64,000 nucleotides of DNA. Source: Mucilaginibacter_A sp050954285. GTDB lineage: Bacteria > Bacteroidota > Bacteroidia > Sphingobacteriales > Sphingobacteriaceae. The notes beneath the pieces were generated by a model, which saw only the letters and a list, made by a program, of their open reading frames with translations, made no database searches and was not told the origin of the DNA. Positions 1-8,960 of the stretch are shown piece after piece. The stretch lies in the NCBI GenBank assembly GCA_050954285.1, contig JBPBPL010000019.1, positions 28,044 through 92,043 of the forward strand, read 5' to 3'. The translations under genes and the position numbers were made by a program. The stretch's first letter is position 1; each line of letters starts with the position of its first letter.

Positions 1-1010
1 AGCGAATGTTTGCCAAACTTAACCATGTAATGAAAATCTCTGGCCGTATCATTGTAAGCTGCTTGCACGCTTGCCCGCCTCTTCGTTTTTTCATCCACAA
101 TGGTGCTGCCCGCATCCCAGGCAAAATGATCGCTTAAAGCAACGGTTACATCAGTAATATAATCGGCTTTCCATTTCCAGGTATTGGTTTGATTTTGAGC
201 GGTTACCTGTTTATTTTGCAGTTCTGTTTTTGTGGCGATGTTAAAAATAGCATCCGAATTCATGGATTCGTTTAAACGTTTGGCATAAGTCGGCTGCAAA
301 ACAGCCGCCGGATTTTGAAGCGTTCCCGTGGCCCAAACCACATAGTTTTTCGGTACGGTAACCTGGAAAGTATAGTTGTTAAAATCGTTGTAAAACTCAC
401 GGCCACCGGTAAAATCTAATCGGTCCCAGCCGTTGTAATCATCATAAACCGAAACCCTCGGATAATAATACGCCAGAAAATATGTCGTGCTATCAATCAT
501 GCCTTCACGGCCTTGCTGCGGCGAAATAAAATAATGCCAGTTAACATTGATTTTAATTGAATCGTGCGGCAGCATAGGTTTATCCAAATCCACATTTTGC
601 CAGGTAAAATGGCCCGGATTATCGGGTAAAGATTTTAACTTTCCGCTCACGATAAACTGGTCAATCACCGTTCCGTTGCTTAGCGTATCCCGTTTGCTGT
701 TTGGGTTTCTGCTTGGCAGTTTATGGCTGTTTTGGATGATGCGCATCACTAATTGTTTCAGCGTATCCGGACTGTTGTTGAAATAGGTAATCTCTTCAGT
801 TCCGCGGATCAACCGGTCTGGCGGCAAAGCGGTTACCGAAATTTTATAATTGCCATGATTTTGCCAGTAACTTTTGCCTGGCTTGCCATTGGTTAAATGC
901 GTGCCTTTTTGATAAGCTTTGGCAATATCATCAGGCATGGATAAATTTTGTGCTTTCAAACCTGAAAAACCAGTGGTAAAAACAGCAAGGAAAATTAACT
1001 TTTTAAACAT
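1..1010 (-). CDS. M1 family metallopeptidase, N-terminal part (runs off window)
   Basis: The frame is open from an ATG at 1010 to the window edge, so only about 336 residues of the N-terminal half are present. It begins with a Sec signal peptide (MFKKLIFLAVFTTGFSGLKA, then Q), so the product is probably periplasmic or secreted. The segment SYWQNHGNYKISV followed by ITYFNNSPDTL matches the start of the two complete M1 peptidases at 33639 and 50673, which places it in the same family of secreted aminopeptidase-like zinc enzymes. The HEXXH zinc motif would lie beyond the window and cannot be checked. It follows thyA on the same strand with a 33-bp gap that is almost filled by a GATAAAAGAAGCATC motif copy ending at the start codon. 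Confidence 0.85.
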   Translation of the reverse strand, partial: MFKKLIFLAVFTTGFSGLKAQNLSMPDDIAKAYQKGTHLTNGKPGKSYWQNHGNYKISVTALPPDRLIRGTEEITYFNNSPDTLKQLVMRIIQNSHKLPSRNPNSKRDTLSNGTVIDQFIVSGKLKSLPDNPGHFTWQNVDLDKPMLPHDSIKINVNWHYFISPQQGREGMIDSTTYFLAYYYPRVSVYDDYNGWDRLDFTGGREFYNDFNNYTFQVTVPKNYVVWATGTLQNPAAVLQPTYAKRLNESMNSDAIFNIATKTELQNKQVTAQNQTNTWKWKADYITDVTVALSDHFAWDAGSTIVDEKTKRRASVQAAYNDTARDFHYMVKFGKHS

Positions 1011-1036
1011 GTGCTTCTTTTATCGGGTAAAATTTC
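1011..1036 (-). repeat. GATAAAAGAAGCATC motif copy, thyA / M1 peptidase gap
   Basis: Read on the minus strand this is AAATTTTACCC followed by GATAAAAGAAGCAC and then directly the ATG of the M1 peptidase gene. It is a full-length copy with its A/T tail, and it takes up most of the 33-bp gap between the thyA stop and this start. Confidence 0.8.
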
Positions 1037-1043
1037 GTGTGAT

Positions 1044-1838
1044 TTAGACTGCTACTTGTCCTTTAATGTGCGGCCAGGCTTCGTAATTTTCAAGCGTAAA
1101 ATCTTCAAATTTAAAGCTGAAAATATCTTTTACTTCCGGGTTGATTTTCATGATTGGTAGTGTTTTCGGCTCACGGCTCAGTTGCAAATTAGCTTGTTCG
1201 ATATGGTTATTGTAGATATGCGCATCACCCAAAGTATGGATAAAATCGCCCGGTTCCAGGTTGCAAACCTGTGCCAGCATCAGCGTAAGCAACGCGTAAG
1301 AAGCAATATTAAACGGCACGCCCAGAAAAATATCGGCACTGCGCTGGTACAACTGACAAGACAATTTTCCATCGGCCACATAAAACTGAAACAGACAATG
1401 GCAGGGCGGTAAAGCCATTTTATTCACGTCGGCCACGTTCCAGGCTGAAACCATAATACGGCGGGAATCAGGGTTTTGCTTTAACTGACTGACAACCTGA
1501 CTGATCTGATCAATATGGTTTCTATCCGGCGTTGGCCAGCTTCGCCACTGATAACCGTAAACCGGGCCGAGGTTTCCGTCAGCATCTGCCCATTCGTCCC
1601 AAATTTTTACACCGTTTTCTTTGAGATACCGGATGTTGGTATCACCGCTCAAAAACCACAGCAATTCATGGATGATCGACTTTAAATGCAGCTTTTTCGT
1701 CGTCACCACCGGAAAACCTTCCTTCAAATTAAAACGCATCTGGTAACCAAAAACGCTGATGGTTCCGGTTCCGGTTCGGTCGTGTTTCTGGTTGCCGGTC
1801 TCCAAAACATGGCGCATCAAATCCTGGTATTGTTTCAT
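1044..1838 (-). CDS. thyA: thymidylate synthase
   Basis: Converts dUMP to dTMP using methylenetetrahydrofolate, in the cytosol. At 264 aa it has the same length as the short bacterial ThyA type. The catalytic cysteine is C146 in LPPCHCLFQF, the arginine pair of the phosphate site is at 126-127 (SRRIMV), and the dUMP-binding block QRSADIFLGVPFNIASYALL is intact. The start MKQYQDLMRHVLETG is typical of the family. Upstream, a motif copy occupies the 5' leader, and ispE diverges from 1934. Its usual partner folA is not in view, so nothing here suggests an operon beyond the downstream M1 gene. Confidence 0.97.
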   Translation of the reverse strand: MKQYQDLMRHVLETGNQKHDRTGTGTISVFGYQMRFNLKEGFPVVTTKKLHLKSIIHELLWFLSGDTNIRYLKENGVKIWDEWADADGNLGPVYGYQWRSWPTPDRNHIDQISQVVSQLKQNPDSRRIMVSAWNVADVNKMALPPCHCLFQFYVADGKLSCQLYQRSADIFLGVPFNIASYALLTLMLAQVCNLEPGDFIHTLGDAHIYNNHIEQANLQLSREPKTLPIMKINPEVKDIFSFKFEDFTLENYEAWPHIKGQVAV

Positions 1839-1841
1839 GTT

Positions 1842-1867
1842 GATTTTAAGGCGATAAAAGAAGCATC
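1842..1867 (+). repeat. GATAAAAGAAGCATC motif copy, thyA leader
   Basis: Perfect 15-base core at 1853-1867 preceded by the A/T tail GATTTTAAG and GC. It lies 15-29 bases upstream of the thyA start, in the opposite orientation to the copy that follows thyA. Confidence 0.85.
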
Positions 1868-1891
1868 GCTTAGCTGCAAAGAAAAATAATC

Positions 1892-1899
1892 TATTTTTG
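1892..1899 (+). promoter_or_regulatory. possible Bacteroidota -7 promoter element (ispE)
   Basis: TATTTTTG fits the TAnnTTTG -7 consensus of Bacteroidota housekeeping promoters and lies 35 bases before the ispE start. No convincing -33 TTG is visible at the right spacing, so this is only a candidate. Confidence 0.3.
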
Positions 1900-1933
1900 G
1901 AATCCTATAAATGTTTAAAAGTAAGCTTTCCGG

Positions 1934-2737
1934 ATGATCGTCTTCCCAAATGCCAAAATAAATATCGGTTTAAATGTAATTAACAAACGTGCCGATGGTT
2001 ATCACAACCTGGAAACTGTTTTCTATCCGGTAAAAATCCATGATGCGCTGGAAGTTATTTTGAGTGATCACCTCAGTTTTACTTCTTCGGGAATCAATAT
2101 TCCCGGAAATCCTGAAAATAATCTGTGTTTAAAAGCTTATCAGCTAATTAAAACTGATTATGATTTGCCTCTGGTGAGCATTCATCTGCATAAAAATATT
2201 CCGATTGGAGCTGGTTTGGGCGGAGGTTCTGCGGATTGCGGATTTTTTATCAAGCTTTTGAATGAACTGTGTCAACTTGGTTTGTCCGCAGAAACGATGC
2301 AAAATTATGCACGGAAATTGGGTGCGGATTGTGCTTTTTTTATCGACAATAAACCGGTTTTTGCTTTTGAAAAAGGTGATCAGTTTGAAGATGTTGCTCT
2401 TGATCTTTCTTCGTATTATTTAGTTTTAGTGATGCCGCCAGTTCATGTTTCTACAGCCGAAGCTTATGGTGGCGTTCAACCAAAATCTGCTGAATTTAAT
2501 TTGAAATCAGCTTTGAAATTTCCGATTCAGGAATGGAAAAACAGAATCAAAAATGATTTTGAACTATCTGTATTTCAGCACCATCCCCAAATTTTATCGG
2601 TAAAAGAAGCATTGTACGAAAACGGAGCTTTGTATGCCGCTATGAGTGGGAGCGGGGCTTCGGTGTTTGGTATTTTTAGTAAAAAACCTGATTTGCAGGA
2701 ACTGGAACAGGCAAATCAGGTTTTTTATGATATTTAG
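1934..2737 (+). CDS. ispE: 4-diphosphocytidyl-2-C-methyl-D-erythritol kinase
   Basis: Phosphorylates CDP-methylerythritol in the non-mevalonate isoprenoid pathway, in the cytosol. The 267-aa protein is a GHMP kinase. The N-terminal substrate block is NAKINIGLNVINKRADGYH, with the catalytic lysine of that motif, the ATP-binding glycine loop PIGAGLGGGSAD is at 90-101, and the C-terminal GHMP motif is AAMSGSGASVFGIF. The start MIVFPNAKINIGL is standard. It diverges from thyA and is convergent with the dehydrogenase at 2744, with only six bases between the stops and no terminator hairpin visible there. Confidence 0.96.
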   Translation: MIVFPNAKINIGLNVINKRADGYHNLETVFYPVKIHDALEVILSDHLSFTSSGINIPGNPENNLCLKAYQLIKTDYDLPLVSIHLHKNIPIGAGLGGGSADCGFFIKLLNELCQLGLSAETMQNYARKLGADCAFFIDNKPVFAFEKGDQFEDVALDLSSYYLVLVMPPVHVSTAEAYGGVQPKSAEFNLKSALKFPIQEWKNRIKNDFELSVFQHHPQILSVKEALYENGALYAAMSGSGASVFGIFSKKPDLQELEQANQVFYDI

Positions 2738-2743
2738 ATTGGG

Positions 2744-3631
2744 CTATAATCCGGCATCATCGGTTACGCCGTGGCCAAAACCTTCCACCCAGTCGCGGTC
2801 GCCCCAACCTTTGGCAACGGCGGTGAGCAAACGATTGTGCACAGCTGCAGCGAACGGCATCGGCATTTCGCTTTTTTGAGACAATGCTAAGGCCAAACGT
2901 GCATCTTTATAACCTAATCTGGCTTTAAAACCAACTGGTTCGTAGCTTTTTTTAGCGATCAGTTTGCCATAATTCTGATAAATGGGCGCATTAAACAACG
3001 TTGATCCGAAAAAGTCTGCCATTTGTTGCGGGTCAATGCCGTTTTTTTCGCCCAGCGTAAATGCTTCGGCCATCATTTCCATGGAAGCCATAATCATGAA
3101 GTTGCCGGCAATCTTGACTACGTTAGCTTTGCCGGCTTCCTCGCCAAAATCAAAAATTCCCTGGCTCATTGCTTCCAGAATTGGCTTCGATGCTTCTTTT
3201 ATCGATGCTTTTCCGGAAGTGCAAACAAACAATTTTTGTGCGGCTGCTGCTTCCGGCCGACCAAAAACCGGTGCCGTTAAATACTGCGAACCATTTTGCT
3301 CATGCAATTCATTCAGTTTCACAGCAGTTTCTGGCGAGATTGTGCTCATTGAAATATGCACAGCATCTTTAGCAATAGATTTTAATAAACCCTGTTCGCC
3401 GGCAACTGCCTCTTCCAGAATCGAATCCTCGGAAAGCATCGATACTATAAATTTTACATTGGCAGCAGCCTCTTCCGGCGTTTTGCAAACCATGATTTTA
3501 TCCTGGTCCAATTCATCAGCTTTGGATGTTGTGCGGTTATAAACCTGTAATTCGTAACCTACTTTAATCAGGTTTTTAGCCATGGGCAAACCCATATTTC
3601 CCAATCCTATAAATCCTATTTTTTCTTTCAT
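2744..3631 (-). CDS. NAD(P)-dependent beta-hydroxyacid dehydrogenase family protein
   Basis: A 295-aa soluble oxidoreductase of the 3-hydroxyisobutyrate/6-phosphogluconate dehydrogenase family. The dinucleotide-binding glycine motif is at the N-terminus (IGFIGLGNMGLPMAKNL). A substrate-binding block resembling TAPVFGRPEAA follows, and a likely catalytic lysine is in KANVVKIAGNFM at about 170. The C-terminal all-helical domain is complete. It could reduce succinic semialdehyde, glyoxylate or a similar short acid; the sequence does not decide which. Downstream of the LapA-like gene on the same strand with a 2-bp gap, so the two are probably co-transcribed. Confidence 0.85.
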   Translation of the reverse strand: MKEKIGFIGLGNMGLPMAKNLIKVGYELQVYNRTTSKADELDQDKIMVCKTPEEAAANVKFIVSMLSEDSILEEAVAGEQGLLKSIAKDAVHISMSTISPETAVKLNELHEQNGSQYLTAPVFGRPEAAAAQKLFVCTSGKASIKEASKPILEAMSQGIFDFGEEAGKANVVKIAGNFMIMASMEMMAEAFTLGEKNGIDPQQMADFFGSTLFNAPIYQNYGKLIAKKSYEPVGFKARLGYKDARLALALSQKSEMPMPFAAAVHNRLLTAVAKGWGDRDWVEGFGHGVTDDAGL

Positions 3632-3633
3632 AA

Positions 3634-3906
3634 TTATTCGCTGATATAATCCCTATCTTCCTGACTTAGTGTATCATTAGGGCTTTGATTGTTGTTGGAA
3701 TTGGGATCATCCGTGATACGTTTAGGCCAGTTTGCAAGCATTAAACCGACGATCACACCCAAAAAAATTGCACCGGTGAGGATGACTAATTTGGGTAGAT
3801 ATAAATCCCACACCAGAACTTTAAATTTTACTTCATCTGCATTTTGCATCAAAATTATGGTGATAAAAACAGTAAGTAAAATGAGAAAAAGCGTTTTAAA
3901 TTTCAT
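3634..3906 (-). CDS. LapA-domain (DUF1049) small membrane protein
   Basis: A 90-aa protein with two hydrophobic segments, roughly residues 5-21 (TLFLILLTVFITIILMQ) and 42-60 (ILTGAIFLGVIVGLMLANW), joined by NADEVKFKVLVWDLYLPK. This is the layout of LapA-domain proteins, which are inner-membrane proteins often linked with lipopolysaccharide assembly. The tail after W60 is polar and Asn/Ser/Asp-rich. The segment coding TVFIT carries a full copy of the AACAG form of the dispersed motif (TACTGTTTTTATC on the coding strand, with the A/T tail after it). Role is by family only. Confidence 0.7.
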   Translation of the reverse strand: MKFKTLFLILLTVFITIILMQNADEVKFKVLVWDLYLPKLVILTGAIFLGVIVGLMLANWPKRITDDPNSNNNQSPNDTLSQEDRDYISE

Positions 3907-3969
3907 ACTTCAATCTGGCAACAGGAGAATGGGAGCGGATGTTTTTATTCTATAACAAAAACTGCAAAA

Positions 3970-4881
3970 TCATACGGCTTGTTTCAATTTGTATTTGGCA
4001 ATTTTTTGCTGAGCTACCGGAAACATAAATATGGTGGAAAGGATCAGCACAGCGCCGATCCAAAATCCGGGAGTCATTTTTTTCAAGTCGCCAAAAAAAA
4101 CAAACGCCATAATAATACCATAAACAGGTTCTAAGTTGGTAATAAGCGCCACCCGAAAAGCAGACAAATGCTGCATGACAGAAACCCCTGCCACGTAAGC
4201 AACCGACGTACAAACGGTGCCCAAAAGAAGTAAATAAGCCAGGTCATCATTTTTTAACGCCAGGCTGTGTTTGAAACCTCCGGTGAAAAACAGATAAATT
4301 GAGATCCAGAAAAATGCGCCGGAAAGTTCGTAAAAAGCAATTACAGGAGCAGGTTTTTGTTTGGCAAACTGTGAATTTATGATGGTAAAAATACTTGCTG
4401 CAGAAGCACTGATCAACCCTAAAATAATTCCCTTGGTGTATTGGATTTCAAACTTAAAAATCAAAAATATACCGGTAATGATGATTAACCCTGCCACAAT
4501 TTCAAGTTTGGAGATTTTTTTATTGGTAACCAATGGCTCAAAAACTGCCGTGAAAAGTGTTGCTGCCGATAAGCAAACCAGTGTTACAGATACCGTAGAG
4601 ATTTTGATCGACTGGAAAAAAAGCAGCCAGTGCAGCCCGACTATGGCACCGGTAAATACAAATTGCAGGAAAGATTTCCAACTGATTTTAAAATTGGTAC
4701 GGGTAAAAATAAAGTATAAAAAGAGCGATACAAAAGCAATCAGCAAGCGGTACCAAACCAGATAAACTGCAGAAACTGAAATAAGCGCGCCTAAAATTCC
4801 GGTAAAACCCCATATAAAAACAGTACAATGCAGGATGAGCAGATTTTTTTCTTCCTCATTAATTGAAGGTTTGAATTTCAT
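3970..4881 (-). CDS. EamA/DMT superfamily transporter
   Basis: A 303-aa integral membrane protein with about ten hydrophobic segments in two repeats, the EamA (drug/metabolite transporter) fold. The second repeat ends in a typical block (ALITNLEPVYGIIMAFVFFGD at about 240-260). These proteins move metabolites or amino acids across the inner membrane; substrate is not predictable here. It overlaps the permease gene upstream by one base (TAATG), so the two are translated from one message. Start MKFKPSINEEEKNLLILHC places a short cytosolic N-terminus before the first helix. Confidence 0.85.
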   Translation of the reverse strand: MKFKPSINEEEKNLLILHCTVFIWGFTGILGALISVSAVYLVWYRLLIAFVSLFLYFIFTRTNFKISWKSFLQFVFTGAIVGLHWLLFFQSIKISTVSVTLVCLSAATLFTAVFEPLVTNKKISKLEIVAGLIIITGIFLIFKFEIQYTKGIILGLISASAASIFTIINSQFAKQKPAPVIAFYELSGAFFWISIYLFFTGGFKHSLALKNDDLAYLLLLGTVCTSVAYVAGVSVMQHLSAFRVALITNLEPVYGIIMAFVFFGDLKKMTPGFWIGAVLILSTIFMFPVAQQKIAKYKLKQAV

Positions 4882-5981
4882 TATTTTGGAGCCTTTTTAA
4901 GTAGATACAAGCCGAGTATACCAAAAATAATATTGGGTATAAAAACAGCAATGATAGGGGGCAAACCTCCTTTTAAAGCAAAAACTTTAGAAAATTGAAC
5001 GGTAACAATGTAAGCAAAACACAGGAAAATCCCGATACCCAAGGGTAAACCAATACCTCCACGAACTTTGCGGGAGGACATTGCTACACCGATTAATGTT
5101 AAAACATATGCGGAAAGTGGATATACAAAGCGCTGGTATTTCTCAAACAAAAGATCAACCATGATACCAGTTCCACGGATTTTTTCTTTCTCAATATTTG
5201 TATTCAGTTCTTTCATTGGCATAGCATCGTATAAATTACTATGTGCCTGAAAGTCTGATGGTTGCATATCTAAAATAGTATCTTTTTTTGCACCGCTAAT
5301 CATTTTTTCCTGCAACCCATTAACATAACGAGTAGAATAATCCATCATGGACCATACTCTTTTAATGGAGTCATAAGTAATGCGGGTAGCCATAATTTTT
5401 TCGCGAAGCGAATCCTGTTTAAACTTTTCTAAAGTAAACTGGTAACCGGTTTTCTGGGCATTATCAAAAGATTGAACATAAACATAAGTGTCTTTGTCCA
5501 GCTGCATGTGGACTTCATTTTTTTGCTCATTATTACCATTACTTACATAAGTATTCTCAAAAGTGGTTTTAAGTATATTAGTATGCGGGATGATGTAAAC
5601 ATTAAATATTAATGACACTAAAAAAATAAGGGTTGCAGAGACCGCGTAAGGCCTTAAAAAGCGGTTAAAACTTGCTCCTCCACTCAGGATGGGAACAATT
5701 TCTGTGAGATCAGCCATTTTTGCCGTAAAAAAAATGACAGCTATAAAGTTGATTAATGGCGATAAAAAGTTGAGGTAAAAAGGGATAAAGCCAAAATAAT
5801 AATGCGTTACCACAAACCAGAAGCTCAGATCATGTTTCAGAAAGTCATCCAGTTTTTCCGAAATATCAAATACGATAATAATAATCAAAAAAATCCCAAG
5901 GGTAAATACAAAGGTACCCAAGTACTTATTAATGATATACCAATCAATAATTTTAAGATAACGTTTTGTTAGCCTGCGCAT
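4881..5981 (-). CDS. LptF/LptG family permease (YjgP/YjgQ)
   Basis: A 366-aa inner-membrane component of the Lpt ABC exporter that lifts lipopolysaccharide from the membrane to the periplasmic bridge. It has three N-terminal transmembrane helices (about 18-38, 55-80, 100-125), a central periplasmic domain of about 150 residues, and three C-terminal helices starting at FVYPLSAYVLTLIGVAMSSRKVRGGIG, a conserved block in this family. Bacteroidota usually carry two such genes; only one is in view, and whether it is LptF or LptG cannot be told. It overlaps tgt upstream and the EamA gene downstream by one base each. Confidence 0.9.
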   Translation of the reverse strand: MRRLTKRYLKIIDWYIINKYLGTFVFTLGIFLIIIIVFDISEKLDDFLKHDLSFWFVVTHYYFGFIPFYLNFLSPLINFIAVIFFTAKMADLTEIVPILSGGASFNRFLRPYAVSATLIFLVSLIFNVYIIPHTNILKTTFENTYVSNGNNEQKNEVHMQLDKDTYVYVQSFDNAQKTGYQFTLEKFKQDSLREKIMATRITYDSIKRVWSMMDYSTRYVNGLQEKMISGAKKDTILDMQPSDFQAHSNLYDAMPMKELNTNIEKEKIRGTGIMVDLLFEKYQRFVYPLSAYVLTLIGVAMSSRKVRGGIGLPLGIGIFLCFAYIVTVQFSKVFALKGGLPPIIAVFIPNIIFGILGLYLLKKAPK

Positions 5982-7111
5982 TATAAACGTTGGGCAAGTG
6001 TTTTTACCATACTATTTTTCCAGTTGTAAAATGTGCCTGTAATAATTTTTTCGCGTGCTTCTTTTAGCAACCATAAATAAAAATGCAAGTTGTGTAAGGT
6101 AGCAATTTGTGCACCCAGCATTTCGCCGGAATGGATTAAATGGCGCAGATAAGCTTTGGAATAATGCTGATCGGCAAATAAATCGCTCTCGGCGTCAATG
6201 GCAGAAAAATCATTTTTCCATCTTTCATTTTTGATGTTAATAATGCCGTTACGAGTAAAAAGCATTCCATTTCGGCCGTTGCGGGTAGGCATCACACAAT
6301 CAAACATATCAATACCCAGCGCAATGTTTTCCAGTAAATTGATTGGCGTGCCTACACCCATTAGGTAGCGAGGTTTTTCGTGAGGGAGAATATTGCAAAC
6401 TACCTCAGTCATCGCATACATTTCTTCGGCAGGTTCTCCCACGGATAAACCACCGATAGCATTGCCTTCCCGTTCAAAAGAAGCAATTACTTCAGCAGAT
6501 TTCTCTCTCAAATCTTTGTAAACAGAACCCTGCACAATCGGGAAAAGCGTTTGCGAATAACCATATTTTGGTTCGGTTTGGTCAAAGCGATCACAACAGC
6601 GTTTAAGCCAGCGGTGCGTCATCTCAATTGAGCGGCGCGCATAGCCGTACTCGCAAGGGTAAGGCGTGCATTCATCAAAAGCCATAATGATATCGGCACC
6701 AATAATGCGCTGCGTATCCATTACATTTTCGGGCGTAAATAAATGTTTTGAGCCATCGATATGAGAACGAAAAGTAACGCCTTCTTCCTTGATTTTCCGA
6801 ACCTCCGTTAACGAGTATACCTGATAACCACCACTATCAGTCAAAATTGGCTTATCCCAATTGATAAATTTATGCAAACCACCAGCCTTCTCCAAAGTAT
6901 TTAGTCCGGGCCGCAGGTATAAATGATACGTATTACCAAGGATAATCTGTGCTTTGATATCATCGGCCAGTTCGCGCTGATGTACTGCTTTTACCGTTCC
7001 GGCAGTGCCCACCGGCATAAAAATCGGTGTTTGGATAACGCCATGATCCGTTGTAATTTCTCCTGCCCGGGCTTTAGAAAACGGATCAAGGGCGATGTGC
7101 TGAAACTTCAT
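5981..7111 (-). CDS. tgt: tRNA-guanine transglycosylase
   Basis: Swaps guanine-34 of GUN-anticodon tRNAs for the queuine precursor preQ1, in the cytosol. The 376-aa protein shows the TIM-barrel motifs of the family: LTDSGGYQVYSL, the substrate block IMAFDECTPYP, the glycine loop GGLSVGEP, and FDCVMPTRNGRNGMLFT with the nucleophilic aspartate. The position of the usual zinc site (CxCxxC before YSRAYLxHL) reads SDLFAD, so all three cysteines are absent although the following SKAYLRHL and the later histidine (LHNLHFY) remain. First gene of a three-gene overlapping cluster with the LptF/G permease and EamA transporter. Confidence 0.95.
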   Translation of the reverse strand: MKFQHIALDPFSKARAGEITTDHGVIQTPIFMPVGTAGTVKAVHQRELADDIKAQIILGNTYHLYLRPGLNTLEKAGGLHKFINWDKPILTDSGGYQVYSLTEVRKIKEEGVTFRSHIDGSKHLFTPENVMDTQRIIGADIIMAFDECTPYPCEYGYARRSIEMTHRWLKRCCDRFDQTEPKYGYSQTLFPIVQGSVYKDLREKSAEVIASFEREGNAIGGLSVGEPAEEMYAMTEVVCNILPHEKPRYLMGVGTPINLLENIALGIDMFDCVMPTRNGRNGMLFTRNGIINIKNERWKNDFSAIDAESDLFADQHYSKAYLRHLIHSGEMLGAQIATLHNLHFYLWLLKEAREKIITGTFYNWKNSMVKTLAQRL

Positions 7112-7167
7112 TTATATACACCTGTTTTACTGCAAAAATAGAAAATAAATGCGTTTTACTTTTCGTT

Positions 7168-8355
7168 TTGTTGCTGCCTGATACGGTAATCCGGTTTCTT
7201 TTTAAGAAATTTGCCTACCGAAAATTAGTTTTTACTTTGGAAGTACCGTTACCGTATTTATTGCTTGCGCTGTTTTTGCTCTGTTTTGTTATCCAGCTTT
7301 ATTTCCTGATTTCTCAATACTTCGCTTTAAGAAAACTGGATACACAGCCAGTTGCTTCTACGCAAAATTTGCCTGTATCGGTTATTATTTGCGCCCGAAA
7401 TGAAGCAAAAAATCTCCAAGAAAATCTTCCTTTTATCTTAAATCAGCAGTATCCGGATTTTGAAGTTGTGGTGGTAAATGATTGTTCCAGTGATGAGTCT
7501 TCTCATATTCTCGATCAATTTAAAACCGGATACAGCAACCTTAAACTAGTAACCGTTGCAGAACACCGGCGCTTTAAAACAGGCAAAAAATTTGCCTTAA
7601 CCATGGGTATTAAAGCGGCGAAAAACGAACATCTGCTGCTAACCGATGCGGATTGCAAGCCGGAATCTGATCAATGGATTGAATTGATGCAGCAGGGATT
7701 TTCGGAAGAAAAAGACATTGTGCTCGGCTATTCTCCTTACCAAAAAACCAGTGGCTTTCTGAATACGTTCGTACGTTTTGAGACAGTAAAAACAGCAATC
7801 AGTTATTTATCCGCAGCCTTAAACAAAAAACCATATATGGGCGTTGGCCGCAATTTAGCTTATACCAAATCATTATTTTTTAGTTCTAAAGGCTTTGCTT
7901 CCCACATGCACGTGCTTTCGGGTGATGATGATTTGTTTATTAACCAAAACGCAAACGCAACTAATACGGCTGTTCAAATTTTGCCCGGTGCACATACTTT
8001 CAGCGAAACAAAATCAAACTTGCGGGCTTATTATCGACAAAAAAAACGGCACATGGGTGTTGGTAAATATTACAAAAGAAAAAACCGCGTTTTAATTACT
8101 TTAGATGCTTTAAGTGGATTTCTTTTTTATATCTTTCTGATCGTATTAATTTGCATAAAAGTTGAACCGGTAATTGTTGCCAGTACATTTATTTTCAGGC
8201 TGATATCGCAATACTTCGTTTACCCTGCAATATTTAAAAAACTGAATGCAGGCGATCTGATTTGGAAGTTTCCGCTACTGGATCTGTTTTATTATCTCTA
8301 CCTTAACGTATTTGGCATGGTTGGCTTGGCTACAAAAAATCTGAAATGGAAATAA
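7168..8355 (+). CDS. glycosyltransferase family 2 membrane protein
   Basis: A 395-aa GT-A fold glycosyltransferase anchored in the inner membrane. An N-terminal helix (PLPYLLLALFLLCFVIQLYFL) is followed by the nucleotide-sugar block SVIICARNEAKNLQENL, the VVVNDCSSDESS motif and the metal-binding DADCKP. A C-terminal pair of helices lies near 310-355. It probably builds a surface polysaccharide or lipid-linked glycan. No ATG is available near the start: 7168 is a TTG, and a second TTG at 7237 gives LEVPLPYLLLALF, closer to relatives, so the first 23 residues may be untranslated. Overlaps the sigma factor gene by 10 bases. Confidence 0.8.
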   Translation: MLLPDTVIRFLFKKFAYRKLVFTLEVPLPYLLLALFLLCFVIQLYFLISQYFALRKLDTQPVASTQNLPVSVIICARNEAKNLQENLPFILNQQYPDFEVVVVNDCSSDESSHILDQFKTGYSNLKLVTVAEHRRFKTGKKFALTMGIKAAKNEHLLLTDADCKPESDQWIELMQQGFSEEKDIVLGYSPYQKTSGFLNTFVRFETVKTAISYLSAALNKKPYMGVGRNLAYTKSLFFSSKGFASHMHVLSGDDDLFINQNANATNTAVQILPGAHTFSETKSNLRAYYRQKKRHMGVGKYYKRKNRVLITLDALSGFLFYIFLIVLICIKVEPVIVASTFIFRLISQYFVYPAIFKKLNAGDLIWKFPLLDLFYYLYLNVFGMVGLATKNLKWK

Positions 8356-8960
8356 ACGTTAACTTTTCTGAAAACGCAAAAAACGATTTTAACCTGGTGG
8401 TGCGTGCCAGGAAAGGGGAGCAAAAAGCTTACGCCGATTTAATGCAGCGTTACAAAGAATCCATCTATTTTATGGTTTTGAAGATGGTAAACAACAAAGA
8501 TGACGCGCAAGATCTGATGGTGGAAACTTTTGGAAAAGCATTTCAAAAACTGGATAAATACCAGCCAGAATTTGCGTTCAGCACCTGGCTTTTCCGGATT
8601 GCCACCAATAATTGTATTGATTTTATCCGTAAAAAGAAGCTGAATACACTTTCGATTGATCGTTTGGTGGATGAAGAAGGCAATAACCAGCCATTACAAA
8701 TCAAATCCGATACGCTGAATCCGGAAGAACATTCCATCAAAAAACAACAGGCGCAGGAGTTGAAACTGATAGTGGAAGGTTTACCGCAACGTTATCGTAA
8801 TCTGATTATGCTGCGTTATTTCGAAGAATTATCATATGATGAGATTGCCAAAGAACTTGATTTGCCATTGGGTACGGTTAAAGCCCAGTTGTTTAGGGCG
8901 AGAGATTTATTATCCAATGTGCTGAACAGAAGAAAAAAAGACACGAATAGTGACTTCTGA
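8346..8960 (+). CDS. sigma-70 family (ECF type) RNA polymerase sigma factor
   Basis: A 204-aa sigma factor with region 2 (DLMQRYKESIYFMVLKMVNNKDDAQDLMVETFGKAF, then FSTWLFRIATNNCIDFIRKKK) and region 4 (LPQRYRNLIMLRYFEELSYDEIAKELDLPLGTVKAQLFRARDLL) joined by a short linker. This two-domain layout, lacking regions 1 and 3, is that of ECF factors. No anti-sigma gene is adjacent; instead the gene is embedded by overlaps between a glycosyltransferase and rsmG. It may therefore be a constitutive factor co-expressed with them rather than a TonB-linked regulator. The target promoters are unknown. Confidence 0.88.
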   Translation: MEINVNFSENAKNDFNLVVRARKGEQKAYADLMQRYKESIYFMVLKMVNNKDDAQDLMVETFGKAFQKLDKYQPEFAFSTWLFRIATNNCIDFIRKKKLNTLSIDRLVDEEGNNQPLQIKSDTLNPEEHSIKKQQAQELKLIVEGLPQRYRNLIMLRYFEELSYDEIAKELDLPLGTVKAQLFRARDLLSNVLNRRKKDTNSDF

